From contig CANTAL010000026.1 of assembly GCA_947650365.1 (NCBI GenBank), positions 62,001 through 126,000 on the forward strand: a stretch of 64,000 nucleotides of DNA, given 5' to 3'. The notes under the pieces are model-generated. The model was not told the DNA's origin and made no database searches. It was given only the letters and a program-made list of their open reading frames with translations. This stretch comes from Chamaelirium japonicum. Lineage: Eukaryota > Streptophyta > Magnoliopsida > Liliales > Melanthiaceae. The position numbers and the translations under genes are program-made. Within the stretch, counting starts at the first letter, position 1, and the number at the start of each line of letters is the position of its first letter. Shown one piece after another: positions 28,922 to 42,844 of the stretch.

Positions 28922-30034
28922 ATGATCCATTCTAATTCATTCGTCCGATCCATTCTAATTCATTCGCACGAATGTATCCAATCAAATTCATTCGTACAAT
29001 CCATTCTAATTCATTCGTACGATCCATTCTTATTCATTCAAACAATCCATTCTTATTCATTCGTACGATCCATTCTAATTCATTCGTACGATCCATTCTA
29101 ATTCATTCGCACGAATGTAACCATTCTAATTAATTCGTACGATCCATTCTAATTCATTCATACAATCCATTCAAATTCATTCATATGATCCATTCTAATT
29201 CATTCCTACGATCTATTCTAATTCATTCGCTCGAATGTATCCATTCTAATTCATTCGTACGATCCATTCTTATTCATTCGTACGATCCATTCTAATTCAT
29301 TCGTATGATCAATTCTAATTCATTCGCACGATCCATTCTAATTCATTCTCATGAATGTAACCTTTCTAATTCATTTGTATGATCCATTCTAATTCATTCG
29401 TACGATCCATTCTAATCCATTCGTACGATCCATTCTAATTCATTCGTACGATCCATTCTAATTCATTCTCACAAATGTAACCTTTCTAATTCAAATTTAC
29501 GATCCATTCTAATTCATTCGTACGATCCATTCTAATTCATTCAATCGATCCATTCTAATTCATTCGCATGAATATATCCATTCTAATTCATTCGTACGAT
29601 CCATTCTAATTCGTTCATACGATCCATTCTAATTCGTTCGTACGATCCATTCTAATTCGTTCGCATGAATATATCTATTCTAATTCATTCGTATGATCCA
29701 TTCTAATCCATTCGTATAATCAATTCAAATTCATTCGTACGATGCAATCTAATTCATTCGTACAAATGTATCTATTCTAATTCATTCGTACAATGCATTC
29801 TAATCCATTCATACGATCCATTCTAATCTATTCGTACGATCCAATCTAATTCATTCCCACGAATGTAACCATTCTAATTCATTCATATGATCCATTCTAA
29901 TTCATTCGTACGATCCATTCTAATTCATTCATACGATCCATTCTAATTCATTCGTACGATCCATTCTAATTCATTCTCACAAATGTAACCTTTCTAATTC
30001 ATTTGTACGATCCATTCTAATTCATTCGTACGAT
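28897..30034. repeat. 2.4-kb-spaced duplication, second copy
   Basis: Partner of 26.48-27.64 kb, including the CGTATG flip at its start and the AATATATCC / AATATATCTATTC units at 29568 and 29668. Confidence 0.9.
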
Positions 30035-30413
30035 CCATTCTAATTCATTCCTATGATCCATTCTAATTCATTCGTATGATCCATTCTAATTCATTCGTAC
30101 GATCCATTCTAATTCATTCGTACGATCCATTCTAATTCATTCTCACAAATTTAACCTTTCTAATTCATTTGTACGATCCATTCTAATCCATTCGTACGAT
30201 CCATTCTAATCCATTCGTACGATCCATTCTAATTCATTCGCACGAATGTATCCATTCTATTGCATTCGTACGATTCATTCTAATTCATTCGCACGATCCA
30301 TTCTAATTCATTTGTACGATCCATTCTAATTCATTCGTCCGATCCATTCTAATTCATTCGCACGAATGTATCCATTCTAATTCATTCGTACAATCCATTC
30401 TAATTCATTCGCA
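28922..30413 (+). repeat. Satellite block 27
   Basis: The second copy of the 2.4-kb-spaced duplication, entered at the same CGTATG flip as block 25. It exits at GCACGAATAAATTAG. Confidence 0.9.
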
Positions 30414-31277
30414 CGAATAAATTAGAATGAATTAGAATGGATTAGAATGGATCGTACGAATGAATTAGAATGGATCGTACGAATGAATAAGAATGGATAC
30501 ATTCGAGCGAATAAATTAGAATAGATCGTAGGAATGAATTAGAATGGATCATATGAATGAATTTGAATGGATTGTACGAATGAATTAGAATAGATCGTAC
30601 GAATAAATTAGAATGGATACATTCGAGCGAATGAATTAGAATGGATCGTACGAATGAATTAGAATGGATCATAGGAATGAATTAGAATGGATCGTGCAAA
30701 TGAATTAGAATGGATACATTCGTGCGAATAAATTAGAATGGATACATTCGTGCGAATAAATTAGAATGGATCGTAGGAATGCATTAGAATGAATCGTACG
30801 AATGAATTAGAATGGTTACATTCGTGCGAATGAATTAGAATGGATCATACGAATGGATTAGAATGGATCGTACGAATGGATTAGAATGGATCATACGAAT
30901 GAATTAGAATGGATCGTACGAATGGATTAGAATGGATCGTACGAATGAATTAGAATGGATCATACAAATGAATTAGAAAGGTTACATTCGTGAGAATGAA
31001 TTAGAATGGATCGTACGAATGAATTAGAATGGATCATGCGAATGAATTTGAATGGATCATATGAATGAATTAGAATGGATAGAACGAATGAATTAGAATG
31101 CATACATTCGAGCGAATGAATTAGAATAGATCGTAGGAATGAATTAGAATAGATCATACGAATGAATTAGAATGGATCGTGCGAATGAATTAGAATGGAT
31201 TGTAAGAATGAATTAGAATGGATACATTCGTGTGAATGTATTAGAATGGATCGGACGAATGAATTAGAATGGATCCT
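30414..31277 (-). repeat. Satellite block 28
   Basis: The '-' run with two consecutive ATACATTCGTGCG 28-bp units (about 30714-30760) and a reversed 13-monomer phrase at 30.96-31.26 kb. Confidence 0.87.
30960..31260 (-). repeat. 13-monomer higher-order phrase, reversed copy at 31.0 kb
   Basis: Same reversed order as at 24.1 kb, ending GTAAG, ACATTCGTGTG, CGGACG. Confidence 0.85.
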
Positions 31278-31300
31278 ACGATTCATTCTAATTCATTTGT
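31278..31300 (+). repeat. Satellite block 29, single flipped monomer
   Basis: One 23-bp '+' monomer between two '-' runs, entered at CCTACGATTC and left at TTTGTACGAATG. Confidence 0.85.
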
Positions 31301-31874
31301 ACGAATGAATTAGAATGGATCGTACGAACGAATTAGAATGGATCGTATGAACGAATTAGAATGGATCGTGCGAATGCATTAGAATGGATAATTTCGAGCG
31401 AATGAATTAGAATGGATCGTATGAATGAATTAGAATGGATCATAGGAATGAATTAGAATGGATCGTGCAAATGAATTAGAATGGATACATTCGTGCGAAT
31501 GAATTAGAATGGATCGTAGGAATGAATTAGAATGGATTGTACGAATGAATTAGAATGGTTACATTTGTGCGAATGACTTAGAATGGATCGTACGAATGGA
31601 TTAGAATGGATCGTACGAATGGATTAGAATGGATCGTACGAATGGATTAGAATGGATCGTACGAATGAATTAGAATGGATCATACAAATGAATTAGAAAG
31701 GTCACCTTCGTGAGAATGAATTAGAATGGAGCGTACGAATGAATTAGAATGGATCATGCGAATGAATTTTAATGGATCGTACGAATGAATTAGAATGGAT
31801 CAAACGACTGAATTAGATTGCATCGTACGAATGAATTTGAATGGATTGTACGAATGAATTAGAATGGATATATT
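31301..31874 (-). repeat. Satellite block 30
   Basis: The '-' run whose last 70 bp begin the partial third copy of the large duplication. Exit junction as at 9797. Confidence 0.87.
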
Positions 31875-32830
31875 TGAATGTATCCATTCTAATTCGTTCG
31901 TACGATTCATTCATTCGTATGAGCTATTCTAATTCATTCGTACGATCCATTCTAATTCATTCGTACGATCCATTCTAATCCATTCGTACGATCCATTCTA
32001 ATTCATTCGTACAATGCGTTCTAATCCATTCGTACGATCCATTCTAATTCATTCGTACGATCCATTCTAATTCATTTGTACGAATGGATCCATTCTAATT
32101 CATTAGTACGATCCATTCTAATTCATTCTTACATTCCATTCTAATTCATTCGCACGAATGTATCCATTCTAATTCATTCGTACGATCCATTCTAATCCAT
32201 TCGTACGATCCATTCTAATCCATTCGTACGATCCATTCTAATTCATTCGCACGAATGTAACCATTCTAATTCATTCGTACGATCCATTCTAATTCATTCG
32301 CACGAATGTATCCATTCTAATTCATTTATATGATCCATTCTAATTCATTCGTACGATCCATTCTAATTCATTCGCATGATGCATTCTAATTCGTTCATAT
32401 GATCCATACTAATTCATTCGTACGATCCATTCTAATTCATTTGCATGAATGTATCCATTCTAATTCATTCGTACGATCCATTCCAATTCATTCGTATGAT
32501 CCATTCTAATTCATTCATGCAATCCATTCTAATTCATTCATATGATCCATTCTAACTCATTCTCACAAATGTAACCTTTCTAATTCATTTGTACGATCTA
32601 TTCTAATTCATTCGTACGATCTATTCTAATTCATTCGCTCGAATGTATCCATTCTAATTCATTCGTACGATCCATTCTAATTCATTCGCACGAATGTAAC
32701 CATTCTAATTTATTCGTACGATCCATTCTAATTCATTCATACAATCCATTCTAATTCATTCGCACGAATGTATCCATTCTAATTCATTCGTACGATCCAT
32801 TCTAATCCATTCGTACGATCCATTCTAATT
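31800..32830. repeat. Large duplication, partial copy C
   Basis: It shares the TATATTTGAATG junction (31868 with 9790 and 57525) and unit order with both copies. It continues into the stretch that copy A lacks and B keeps (B anchor: ATTCATGC ending 32520 and 58200). Confidence 0.85.
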
Positions 32831-33784
32831 CATTCGTACGATCTATTCTAATTCATTCTCACAAATATAACCTTTCTAATTCATTTGTACGATCCATTCT
32901 AATTCATTCGTACGATCCATTCTAATTCATTCACACGATCCATTCTAATTCATTCGTACGATCCATTCTAATTCATTCGCACGATCCATTCTAATTCATT
33001 CGTACGATCCATTCTAATTCATTCGCACGAATGTTTTCATTCTAATGCATTCGAACAATCTATTCTAATTCATTCGTACGAGCCATTCTAATCCATTCGT
33101 ACGATCCATTCTAATTCATTCGTACGATCCATTCTAATTCATTCTCACAAATGTAACCTTTCTAATTCATTTGTACGATCCATTCTAATTCATTCGTACG
33201 ATCCATTCTAATCCATTCGTACGATCCATTCTAATCCATTCGTACGATCCATTCTAATTCATTCGCACGAATGTAACCGTTCTAATTCATTCGTACGATC
33301 CATTCTAATTCATTCCTACGATCCATTCTAATTCATTCGCACGAATGTATCCATTCAAATTCATTTGCACGATCCATTCTAATTCATTCCTATGATCCAT
33401 TCTAATTCATTCGCACGATCCATTCTAATTCATTCGCTCGAATGTATCCATTCTAATTCATTCGTACGATCCATTCTAATTCATTCGTACGATCCATTCT
33501 AATCCATTCGTACGATCCATTCTAATTGATTCGTACAATGCGTTTTAATCCATTCGTACGATCCATTCTAATTCATTCGTACGATCCATTCTAATTCATT
33601 TGTACGAATAGATCCATTCTAATTCATTAGTACGATCCATTCTAATTCATTCTTACATTCTATTCTAATTCATTCGCACGAATGTATCCATTCTAATTCA
33701 TTCCCACAATCCATTCTAATTCATTCGTACGATCCATTCTAATTCATTCGTATGATCCATTCTAACTCATTCGCACGAATGTAT
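31875..33784 (+). repeat. Satellite block 31
   Basis: The '+' run. Up to about 32.83 kb it matches 57.53-58.50 kb closely. ACAATGCGTTC/TTTC variants lie near 32011 and 33537, and an isolated GAATGTTTTCATTC unit near 33030. It exits at GTATCATACG. Confidence 0.88.
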
Positions 33785-35413
33785 CATACGAATGAATTAG
33801 AATGGATCATGCGAATGAATTAAAATGGATCATACAAATGAATTAGAATGGATCGTGCGAATGAATTAGAATCGTATGAACGAATTAGAATGGATCGTAC
33901 GAACGAATTAGAATGGATCGTATGAATGAATTAGAATGGATCGTACGAATGAATTAGAATGGATACATTCGAGCGAATGAATTACAATGGATCGTATGAA
34001 TGAATTAGAATGGATCATAGGAATGAATTAGAATGGATCGTGCAAATGAATTAGAATGGATACATTCGTGCGAATGAATTAGAATGGATCGTACGAATGA
34101 ATTAGAATGGTTACATTCGTGCGAATAAATTAGAATGGATCGTACGAATGTATTAGAATAGATCGTGCGAAAGGATTAGAATGGATCGTACGAATGAATT
34201 AGAATGGATCATACAAATGAATTAGAATGGTTACATTTGTGAGAATGAATTAGAATGGATCGTACGAATGAATTAGAATGGATCGTACGAATGGATTAGA
34301 ATGGATATTACGAATGAATTAGAATGGATCGTACGAATGCATTAGAATGGATACATTCGTGCGAATGAATTTGAATGGATCGTACGAATGAATTAGAATG
34401 GATCGTGTGAATAAATTAGAATGGATCGTACGAATGAATTAGATTTGATCGTGCGAATGAATTAGAATGGATCGTACGAATGAATTAGAATGGATACATT
34501 TGTGCGAATGAATTAGAATGGATCGTACGAATGAATTAGAATGGATCGTACGAATGAATTAGAATGGTTATATTTGTGAGAATGAATTAGAATGGATCGT
34601 ACGAATGAATTAGAATGGATTGTACGAATGGATTAGAATGGATCATACGAATGGATTAGAATGGATTGTACGAATGGATTAGAATGGATCATACAAATGA
34701 ATTAGAAAGGTTACATTCGTGAGAATGAATTAGAATGGATCGTATGAATGAATTAGAATAGATCATGCGAATGAATTTGAATGGATCGTACGAATGAATT
34801 AGAATGGATCGAACGAATGAATTAGAATGGATACATTCGAGTGAATGAATTAGAATAGATCGTAGGAATGAATTAGAATGGATCATACGAATGAATTAGA
34901 ATGGATCGTGCGAATGAATTAGAATGTATTGTATGAATGAATTAGAATGGATAGATTCATGCAAATGAATTAAAATGGATCGTACGAATGAATTAGAATG
35001 GATCATACGAATGAATTAGAATGGATCGTACGAATGGATTAGAATGGATCGTACGAATTGATTAGAACGCATTGTACGAATAAATTAGAATAGATACATT
35101 TGTGCGAATGAATTAGATTGCATCGTACGAATAAATTTGAATGGATCGAACGAAAGAATTAGAATAGATCGTACGAATGAATAAGAATGGATCATAGCAA
35201 TGAATTAGAATGGATCGTGCAAATGAATTAGAATGGATACATTCGTGCGAATGAATTAGAATGGATCGTTCGAATGAATTAGAATGGTTCGTACGAATGA
35301 ATTAGAATGGATATATTTGAACGAAAATAATTAGAATGGATCGTACGAATATATTAGAATGGATCGTACGAATGAATTAGAATGGATCGTGCGAATGAAT
35401 TAGATTGCATCAT
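33785..35413 (-). repeat. Satellite block 32
   Basis: The '-' run whose first 0.4 kb parallels 23.53-23.9 kb. It carries a reversed 13-monomer phrase at 34.69-34.92 kb and AACGCATTG near 35067. It exits at CATACG. Confidence 0.88.
34689..34960 (-). repeat. 13-monomer higher-order phrase, reversed copy at 34.7 kb
   Basis: Same reversed order up to CGTGCG, TGTATG and a GATTCATGC unit, after which it departs from the phrase. Confidence 0.83.
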
Positions 35414-36804
35414 ACGATCCATTCTAATTTATTCACTCGAATGTATCCATTCTAATTCATTCATACGATCCATTCTAATTCGTTCATACGATCCATTCTA
35501 ATTCGTTTGCACGGTCCATCCTAATTCATTCATACGATCTATTCTAATTCATTCGCATGATCCATTCTAATTCATTCGTATGATCCTTTCTAATTCATTC
35601 GTACAATCCATTCAAATTCATTCGTACGATGCAATCAATTCATTTGCACAAATGTATCTATTCTAATTCATTCGTACAATGCGTTCTAATCCATTCGTAC
35701 GATCCATTCTAATCCATTCGTACGATCCATTCTAATTCATTCGCATGAATGTAACCATTCTAATTCATTCGCTCGATCCATTCTAATTCATTCGTACGAT
35801 CAATTCTAATTCATTCCTACGATCTAGTCTAATTTATTCGCTCGAATGTATCCATTCTAATTCATTCGTTCGATCCATTCTAATTCATTCGTACGATCCA
35901 TTCTTATTCATTTGCACGATCCATTCTAATTCATTCCTATGATCCATTCTAATTCATTCGAACAAATGTATCCATTCTAATTCATTTGTTTGATCCATTC
36001 TAATTCATTCGCATAAATATATCCATTCTTCGATCCATTCTAATTCATTCGCACGAATGTATCCATTCTAATTCATTCGTACAATCCATTCTAATTCATT
36101 CGCACGATCCATTCTAATTCATTCGTATGATCCATTCTAATTCATTCCTACGATCTATTCTAATTCATTCGCTCGAATGTATCCATTCTAATTCATTCGT
36201 ACGATCCATTCTAATTCATTCGTACGATCCATTCTAATTCATTCTCACGAATGTAACCTTTCTAATTCATTTGTATGATCCATTCTAATTCATTCGTACG
36301 ATCCATTCTATTCAATCGTATGATCCATTCTAATTCATTCACACGACCAATTCTAATTCATTCGTCCGATCCATTCTAATTCATTCGTACGATCCATTCT
36401 AATTCATTCGCATGATCCATTCTAACTCATTCAGTGGATCCATTCTAATTCATTCGTACGATCCATTCTAATTCATGCGCACGATCCATTCTAATTTATT
36501 CGTACGATCCATTCTAATTCATTCGTACGATCTATTCTAATTCATTCGCATGATCCATTCTAATTCATTCGTACGATCCATTCTAATTCATTCGTACAAT
36601 CCATTCAAATTTATTCGTACGATGCAATCTAATTCATTCACACAAATGTATTTATTCTAATTTATTCGTACAATGCTTTCTAATCCATTCGTACGATCCA
36701 TTCTAATTCATTCGTATGATCAATTCTAATTCATTCACACGATCCATTCTAATTCATTCGTACGATCCATTCTAATTCATTCGCACGAATGTAACCATTC
36801 TAAG
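35414..36804 (+). repeat. Satellite block 33
   Basis: The '+' run with a shortened 13-monomer phrase (36.04-36.29 kb, two monomers missing) and a CAGTGGATCC variant near 36432. It exits by an imperfect CTAAGTAG join. Confidence 0.87.
36040..36290 (+). repeat. 13-monomer higher-order phrase, shortened copy
   Basis: Same order as at 15.1 kb but without the CAAATTC and CGCATG monomers. Confidence 0.8.
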
Positions 36805-37149
36805 TAGAATGGATCGTACGAATGAATTAGAATGGATACATTCGAGCGAATGAATTGGAATGTATCGTACGAATGGATTAGAATGGATCGTACGAATGGA
36901 TTAGAATGGATCGTACAAATGGATTAGAATGGATCGTACGAATGAATTATAATGGATCATACAAATGAATTAGAAAGGTTACATTCGTGAGAATGAATTA
37001 GAATGGATCGTGCGAATGAATTAGAATTGATCATACGAATGGATTAGAATGGATCGTACGAATGAATTAAAATAGATCGTGCGAATGAATTAGAATGGAT
37101 CGTACGAACGAATTAGAATGGATCATGCGAATGAATTAGAATGGATCGT
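36805..37149 (-). repeat. Satellite block 34
   Basis: A short '-' run with one GAAAGGTTACATTCG unit. It exits at CGTACG. Confidence 0.87.
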
Positions 37150-37393
37150 ACGATTCATTCTAATTCATTCGTACGACCCATTCTAATTCATTCGCACGAA
37201 TGTATCCATTCTAATTCATTTGCACGATCCATTCTAATTCATTCCTATGATCCATTCTAATTCATTCGTACGATCCATTCTAATTCATTCACTCAAATGT
37301 ATCCATTCTAATTCATTCGTACGATCCGTTCTAATTCATTCGTACGATCCATTCTAATTCATTTGCATGATCTATTCTAATTCATTCGTATCA
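37150..37393 (+). repeat. Satellite block 35
   Basis: A short '+' run carrying TTGCACG and CCTATG units. It exits at a garbled GTATCATACATTCATACG join. Confidence 0.85.
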
Positions 37394-38852
37394 TACATTC
37401 ATACGACTGAATTAGAATGGATTGTAATTAGAATGGATCGTACGAATGAATTAGAACTGATCGTACGAATGAATTAGAATGGATCGTATGAATGCATTAG
37501 AATGGATACATTCGTGCGAATGAATTAGAATAGATCGTACGAATGCATTAGAATGGATCGTGCGAATGAATTAGAATGGATCGTGCGAATGAATTAGAAT
37601 GGATCGTACGAATGAATTAGAATGGATCCAACGAATGACTTAGAATGGATCATACGAATGAATTAGAATGGATCGTACGAATGGATTAGAATGGATCGTA
37701 CGAATGGATTGTGCGAATGAATAAGAATGGAGCGTACGAATGAATAAGAATGGATTGTACGAATGGATTAGAATGGATCGTACGAATGAATTAGAATGGA
37801 TCGTACGAATAAATTAGAATGGATCGTGCGAATGAATTAGAATGGATCGTACGAATGAATTAGAATGGATCCACCGAATGAGTTAGAATGGATCATACGA
37901 ATGAATTAGAATGGATCGTACGAACGAATTAGAATGGATCGTACAAACGAATTAGAATGGATCGTGCGAATGAATTAGAATGGATCGTACAAATGAATTA
38001 GAATGGATCGTACGAATGAATTAGAATGGATTGTACGAATGAATTAGAATGGATATATTCGTGCGAATGAATTAGAATGGATCGTACGAATGAATTTGAA
38101 TGGATCGAACGAATGAATTAGAATGGATATATTTGAGCGAATGAATTAGAATAGATCGTACGAATGAATTAGAATGGATCGTACGAATAAATTAGAATGG
38201 ATACATTCATGCAAATAAATTAGAATGGATCGTACGAATAAATTAGAATGGATCATACGAGTGAATTAGAATAGATCGAACGAATGAATTAGAATGGATC
38301 GTACGAATGGATTAGAATGGATCGTACGAATGAGATAGAATGGATACACTCATACGACTGAATTAGAATGGATTGTACGACTGAATTAGAACGGATCGTA
38401 CGAATGAATTAGAATGGATCGTACGAATGGATTAGAATGGATAGTACGAATGAATTAGAATTGATCATACGAATGAATTAGAATGGATCGTATGAATGGA
38501 TTAGAATGGATCGTACGAATGTATTAGAATGGATCGTACGAATGGAATGAATTAGAATGGATCGTACGAATTAATTAGAATTGATCGTGCGAATTAATTA
38601 GAATGGATCGTACGAATGAATTAGAATGGATACATTCGTGCGAATGAATTAGAATGGATCGTACGAATGAATTAGAATGGATCGTACGAATGAATTAGAA
38701 TGGATCGTACGAATGAATTAGAATGGATCATTGGAATGAATTAGAATGGATCGTGCAAATGAATTAGAATGGATACATTCGTGCGAATGAATTAGAATGG
38801 ATCGTACGAATAAATTAGAATGGATCGTACGAATGAATTAGAATGAATCGTG
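37394..38852 (-). repeat. Satellite block 36
   Basis: The '-' run with truncated monomers (ATTGTAATTAG near 37422; GAATGGAATG near 38545) and CATACGACTG units near 37400 and 38350. It exits at TGCA. Confidence 0.85.
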
Positions 38853-38925
38853 CAATCCATTCTAATTCATTCGCACGATCCATTCTAATTCGTTCGTACG
38901 ATCCATTCTAATTCATTCGCACGAT
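38853..38925 (+). repeat. Satellite block 37
   Basis: A three-monomer '+' run that ends in a broken GATCTACGAATG join. Confidence 0.85.
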
Positions 38926-40655
38926 CTACGAATGAATTAGAATGGAACGTGCGAATGAATTAGAATGGATCACACGAATGAATTAGAATGGATATATTTG
39001 AGCGAATAAATTAGAATGGATCATACGAATGAATTAGAATGGATCGTACGAATGCTTTAGAATGGATCGTACGAATGAATTAGAATGGATACATTCGTGC
39101 GAATAAATCCATTCGTACGATTCGTTGAATTAGAATGGATTAGTACGCATCGTACGATCCATTCTAACTCATTAGAATGGATCATAGGAATGAATTTGAA
39201 TGGATCGTACGAAAGAATTAGAATGGATCGTGCGAATGAATTAGAATGGATCGTACGAATGAATTTGAATGGTTACATTCGTACGAATGAATTTGAATGG
39301 ATCGTACGAATGAATTAGAATGGATCGTACAAATTAAAATGGATCGTGCGAATGATTAAGAATGGATACATTCGTGCGAATGAATTAGAATGGATCGTGC
39401 GAATGAATTAGAATGGATCGTACGAATGAATTAGAATGGATACATTCATACGACTGAATTAGAATGGATCGTGCAAATTAATTAAAATGGATCGTACGAA
39501 TGAATTTGAATGGATACATTTGTGCGAATGAATTAGAACGAATCACGAATGAATTACAATGGATCGTACGAATGAATTAGAATGGATACATTCATACGAC
39601 TGAATTAGATGGATCGTGCGAATTAATTAGAATGGATCGTACGAATGAATTTGAATGGATACATTTGTGCGAATGAATCTAAATGGATTGTATGAATGAA
39701 TTACAATTGATCGTACGAATGAATTAGAATGGATCGTACGAATGATTTAGAATAGCTCATACGAATGAATTAGAATGAATTAGAATGGATAGTGCGAATG
39801 AATTAGAATGGATCGTACGAATGAATTAGAATGGATTGTACGAATGAATTAGAATAGATCGTGCGAATGAATTAGAATGGATCGTACAAATGAATTAGAA
39901 AGGTTACATTTGTGATAATGAATTAGAATGGATCGTACGAATGAATTAGAATGGATCGTATGAATGGATTAGAATGGATCGTACGAATGAATTAGAATGG
40001 ATCATACAAATGAATTAGAAAGGTTACATTTGTGCGAATGAATTAGAATGGATTAGAATAGACACATTCGTGCGAATGAATTAGAATGGATCGTAGGAAT
40101 GAATTAGAATGGTTACATTCGTGCAAATGAATTAGAATGGATCGTACGAATGGATTAGAATGGATCATACGAATGAATTAGAATGGACACATTCGAACGA
40201 ATGAATTAGAATAGATCGTAGGAATGAATTAGAATGGATCATACGAATGAATTAGAATGGATTGTATGAAAGAATTAGAATAGATCGTACAAATGAATTA
40301 GAATGGATACATAGGAATTAATTAGAATGGATTGTACGAATGATTCGAGCGAATGAATTAGAATAGATCGTAGGAATGAATTAGAATGGATCGTACGAAT
40401 GAATTAGAATGGATCATAGGAATGAATTAGAATGGATCGTGCAAATGAATTAGAATGGATACATTCGTGCGAATGAATTAGAATGGACCGTAGGAATGAA
40501 TTAGAATGGATCGTACGAATGAATTAGAATGGATCATACGAATGGATTAGAATGGATCATAGGAATGAATTAGAATGGATCGTGTGAATGAAGTAGAATG
40601 GATCATACGAATGGATTAGAATGGATCGTACGAATGAATTATAATGGATACATTC
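38926..40655 (-). repeat. Satellite block 38 with scrambled patch
   Basis: The '-' run interrupted at about 39107-39173 by two short '+' pieces and a '-' piece containing GGATTAGTACGCATCG. Several later monomers are truncated (AACGAATCACG near 39538, TTAGATGG near 39607). Confidence 0.83.
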
Positions 40656-41098
40656 ATACGCACGATCCATTCTAATTCATTCGCACGATCCATTCTAATT
40701 CATTCGTACGATCCATTCTAATTCATTCATACAATCTATTCTAATTCATTCGCACGAATGTATCCATTCTAATTCATTCACACAATCCAATCTAATTCAA
40801 ACGTACCATCCATTCTAATTTATTTGCACGAATATACGATCCATTCTAATTTATTCGCAAGAATGTATCCATTAGAATTCATTCGTACAATCCATTCTAA
40901 TTTATTCGTACGAATGTATTCATTCTAATTCATTCGCACGATCCATTCTAATTCATTCGTACGATCCATTCTAATTCATTCATACGAACCATTCTTATTC
41001 ATTCCTACGTACGATCCATTCTAATTCATTCGCACGATCCATTCTAATTCATTTATACGAATGTATCCATTCTAATTCATTTGCACGATCCATTCTAA
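40656..41098 (+). repeat. Satellite block 39
   Basis: A '+' run with worn monomers: GAATATACGATCC (about 40830) and CCTACGTACGATCC (about 41004). It exits at CTAATGG. Confidence 0.86.
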
Positions 41099-42371
41099 TG
41101 GATCGTACGAACGAATTAGCATGGATCGTATGAATGAATTAGAATGGATCGTATGAATGGATTAGAATGGATCGTACGAATGAATCGTGCAAATAAATTA
41201 GAATGGATCATACGAATGAATTAGAATGGATTGTACGAATGAATTAGAATGGATCATAGGAATAGATCGTATGAATGAATTAGAATGGATCGTACGAATG
41301 AATTAGAATGGATCGTGCGAATGAATTAGAATGGATTGTACAAATGAATTAGAATGGATACATACAAATTAATTAGAAAGGTTACATTCGTGAGAATGAA
41401 TTAGAATGGATCGTAGGAATGAATTAGAATGGATCGTACGAATGAATTAGAATGGTTACATTCGAGCGAATGAATTAGAATAGATCGTACGAATGAATTA
41501 GAATGGATCGTACGAATAAATTAGAATGGATCGTGCGAATGAATTAGAATAGATCGTACAAATGAATTAGAATGGATCCAACAAATGAGTTAGAATGGAT
41601 CATATGAATAAATTAGAATGGATCGTACGAAAGAATTAGAATGGATTGTGCGAATGGATTAGAATGGATCGTACGAATGAATTAGAATGAATCGGACGAA
41701 TTAGAATGGATCATGCGAATGAATTAGAATGGATCATACGAATGAATTAGAATGGATCGTGCTAATGAATTAGAATGGATCGTACGAATGAATTAGAATG
41801 GATTCGTACGAATGAATTAGAATGGATCATACGAATGGATTAGAATGGATCGTACGATTTAGAATGGATCGTACGAATGAATTAGAATGGTTACATTCCA
41901 CCGAATGAGTTAGAATGGATCATACGAATGAATTAGAATGGATCGCACGAATGCATTAGAATGGATCGTACGAATGAATTAGAATCAATTGTACAAATGA
42001 ATTAGAAATGGATCGTTCGAATGAATTAGAATGGTTACATTCGTGCGAATGAATTAGAATGGATCGTACGAATGGATTAGAATGGATCGTACGAATGAAT
42101 TAGAATGGATCGTACGAATGAATTAGAATGGATCATAGGAATAAATTAGAATGGATCGTACGAATGGATTAGAATAGATCGTACGAATGAATTAGAATGG
42201 ATCATATGAAAGAATTAGAATGGATCGTGCGAATGAATTAGAATGGATCGTGCGAATGAATTAGAATGGATCGTACGAACGAATTAGAATGGATCGTACG
42301 AACGAATTAGAATGGATCATATGAACGAATTAGAGTGGATCGTACGAATGAATTAGAATGGATACATTCGT
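41099..42371 (-). repeat. Satellite block 40
   Basis: The '-' run with several shortened monomers (near 41168, 41262, 41692 and 41860). It exits at CGTACG. Confidence 0.86.
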
Positions 42372-42844
42372 ACGATCCATTCTAATTCATTCATACGATC
42401 CATTCTAATCCATTCGTACGATCCATTCTAATCCATTCGTACGATCCATTCTAATCCATTCGTATGATCCATTCTAATCCATTCGTATGATCAATTCTAA
42501 TTCATTCGCTCGATCTATTCTAATTCATTTGTACGATCCATTCTAATTCATTCGTACTCTAATTCATTCGCACGATTCATTCTAATTCATTCGTACGATC
42601 CATTCTAATTCATTCGTCTGATCCATTCTAATTTATTCGTTCAAATATATCCATTCTAATTCATTCGTACGATCGATTCTAATTCATTCGCACGATCCAT
42701 TCTAATTCATTCGTACGATCCATTCTAATTCATTTATATGATCAATTCTAATTTTTTCGCACGATCCATTCTAATTCAATTGTACGATCTATTCTAATTC
42801 ATTCGTACGATCCATTCTAATTCATTCGTACGATCCATTCTAAA
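42372..42844 (+). repeat. Satellite block 41
   Basis: The '+' run. From about 42510 it matches 50.73 kb onward, including the truncated CGTACTCTAATTC unit at 42553. It exits at CTAAAATGAGTTAG. Confidence 0.88.

Noticed and set aside
2037-34886. Recurring small ORFs of 61-102 codons with peptides rich in IHSNSFVRSIL, several of identical 65-codon length
   Set aside because: They are by-products of the satellite. A 23-bp period cycles through three frames every 69 bp, and an ORF stays open where the TAA of CTAATTC is changed or passes out of frame. The equal lengths reflect the 13-monomer phrase. No coding signal beyond the repeat exists.
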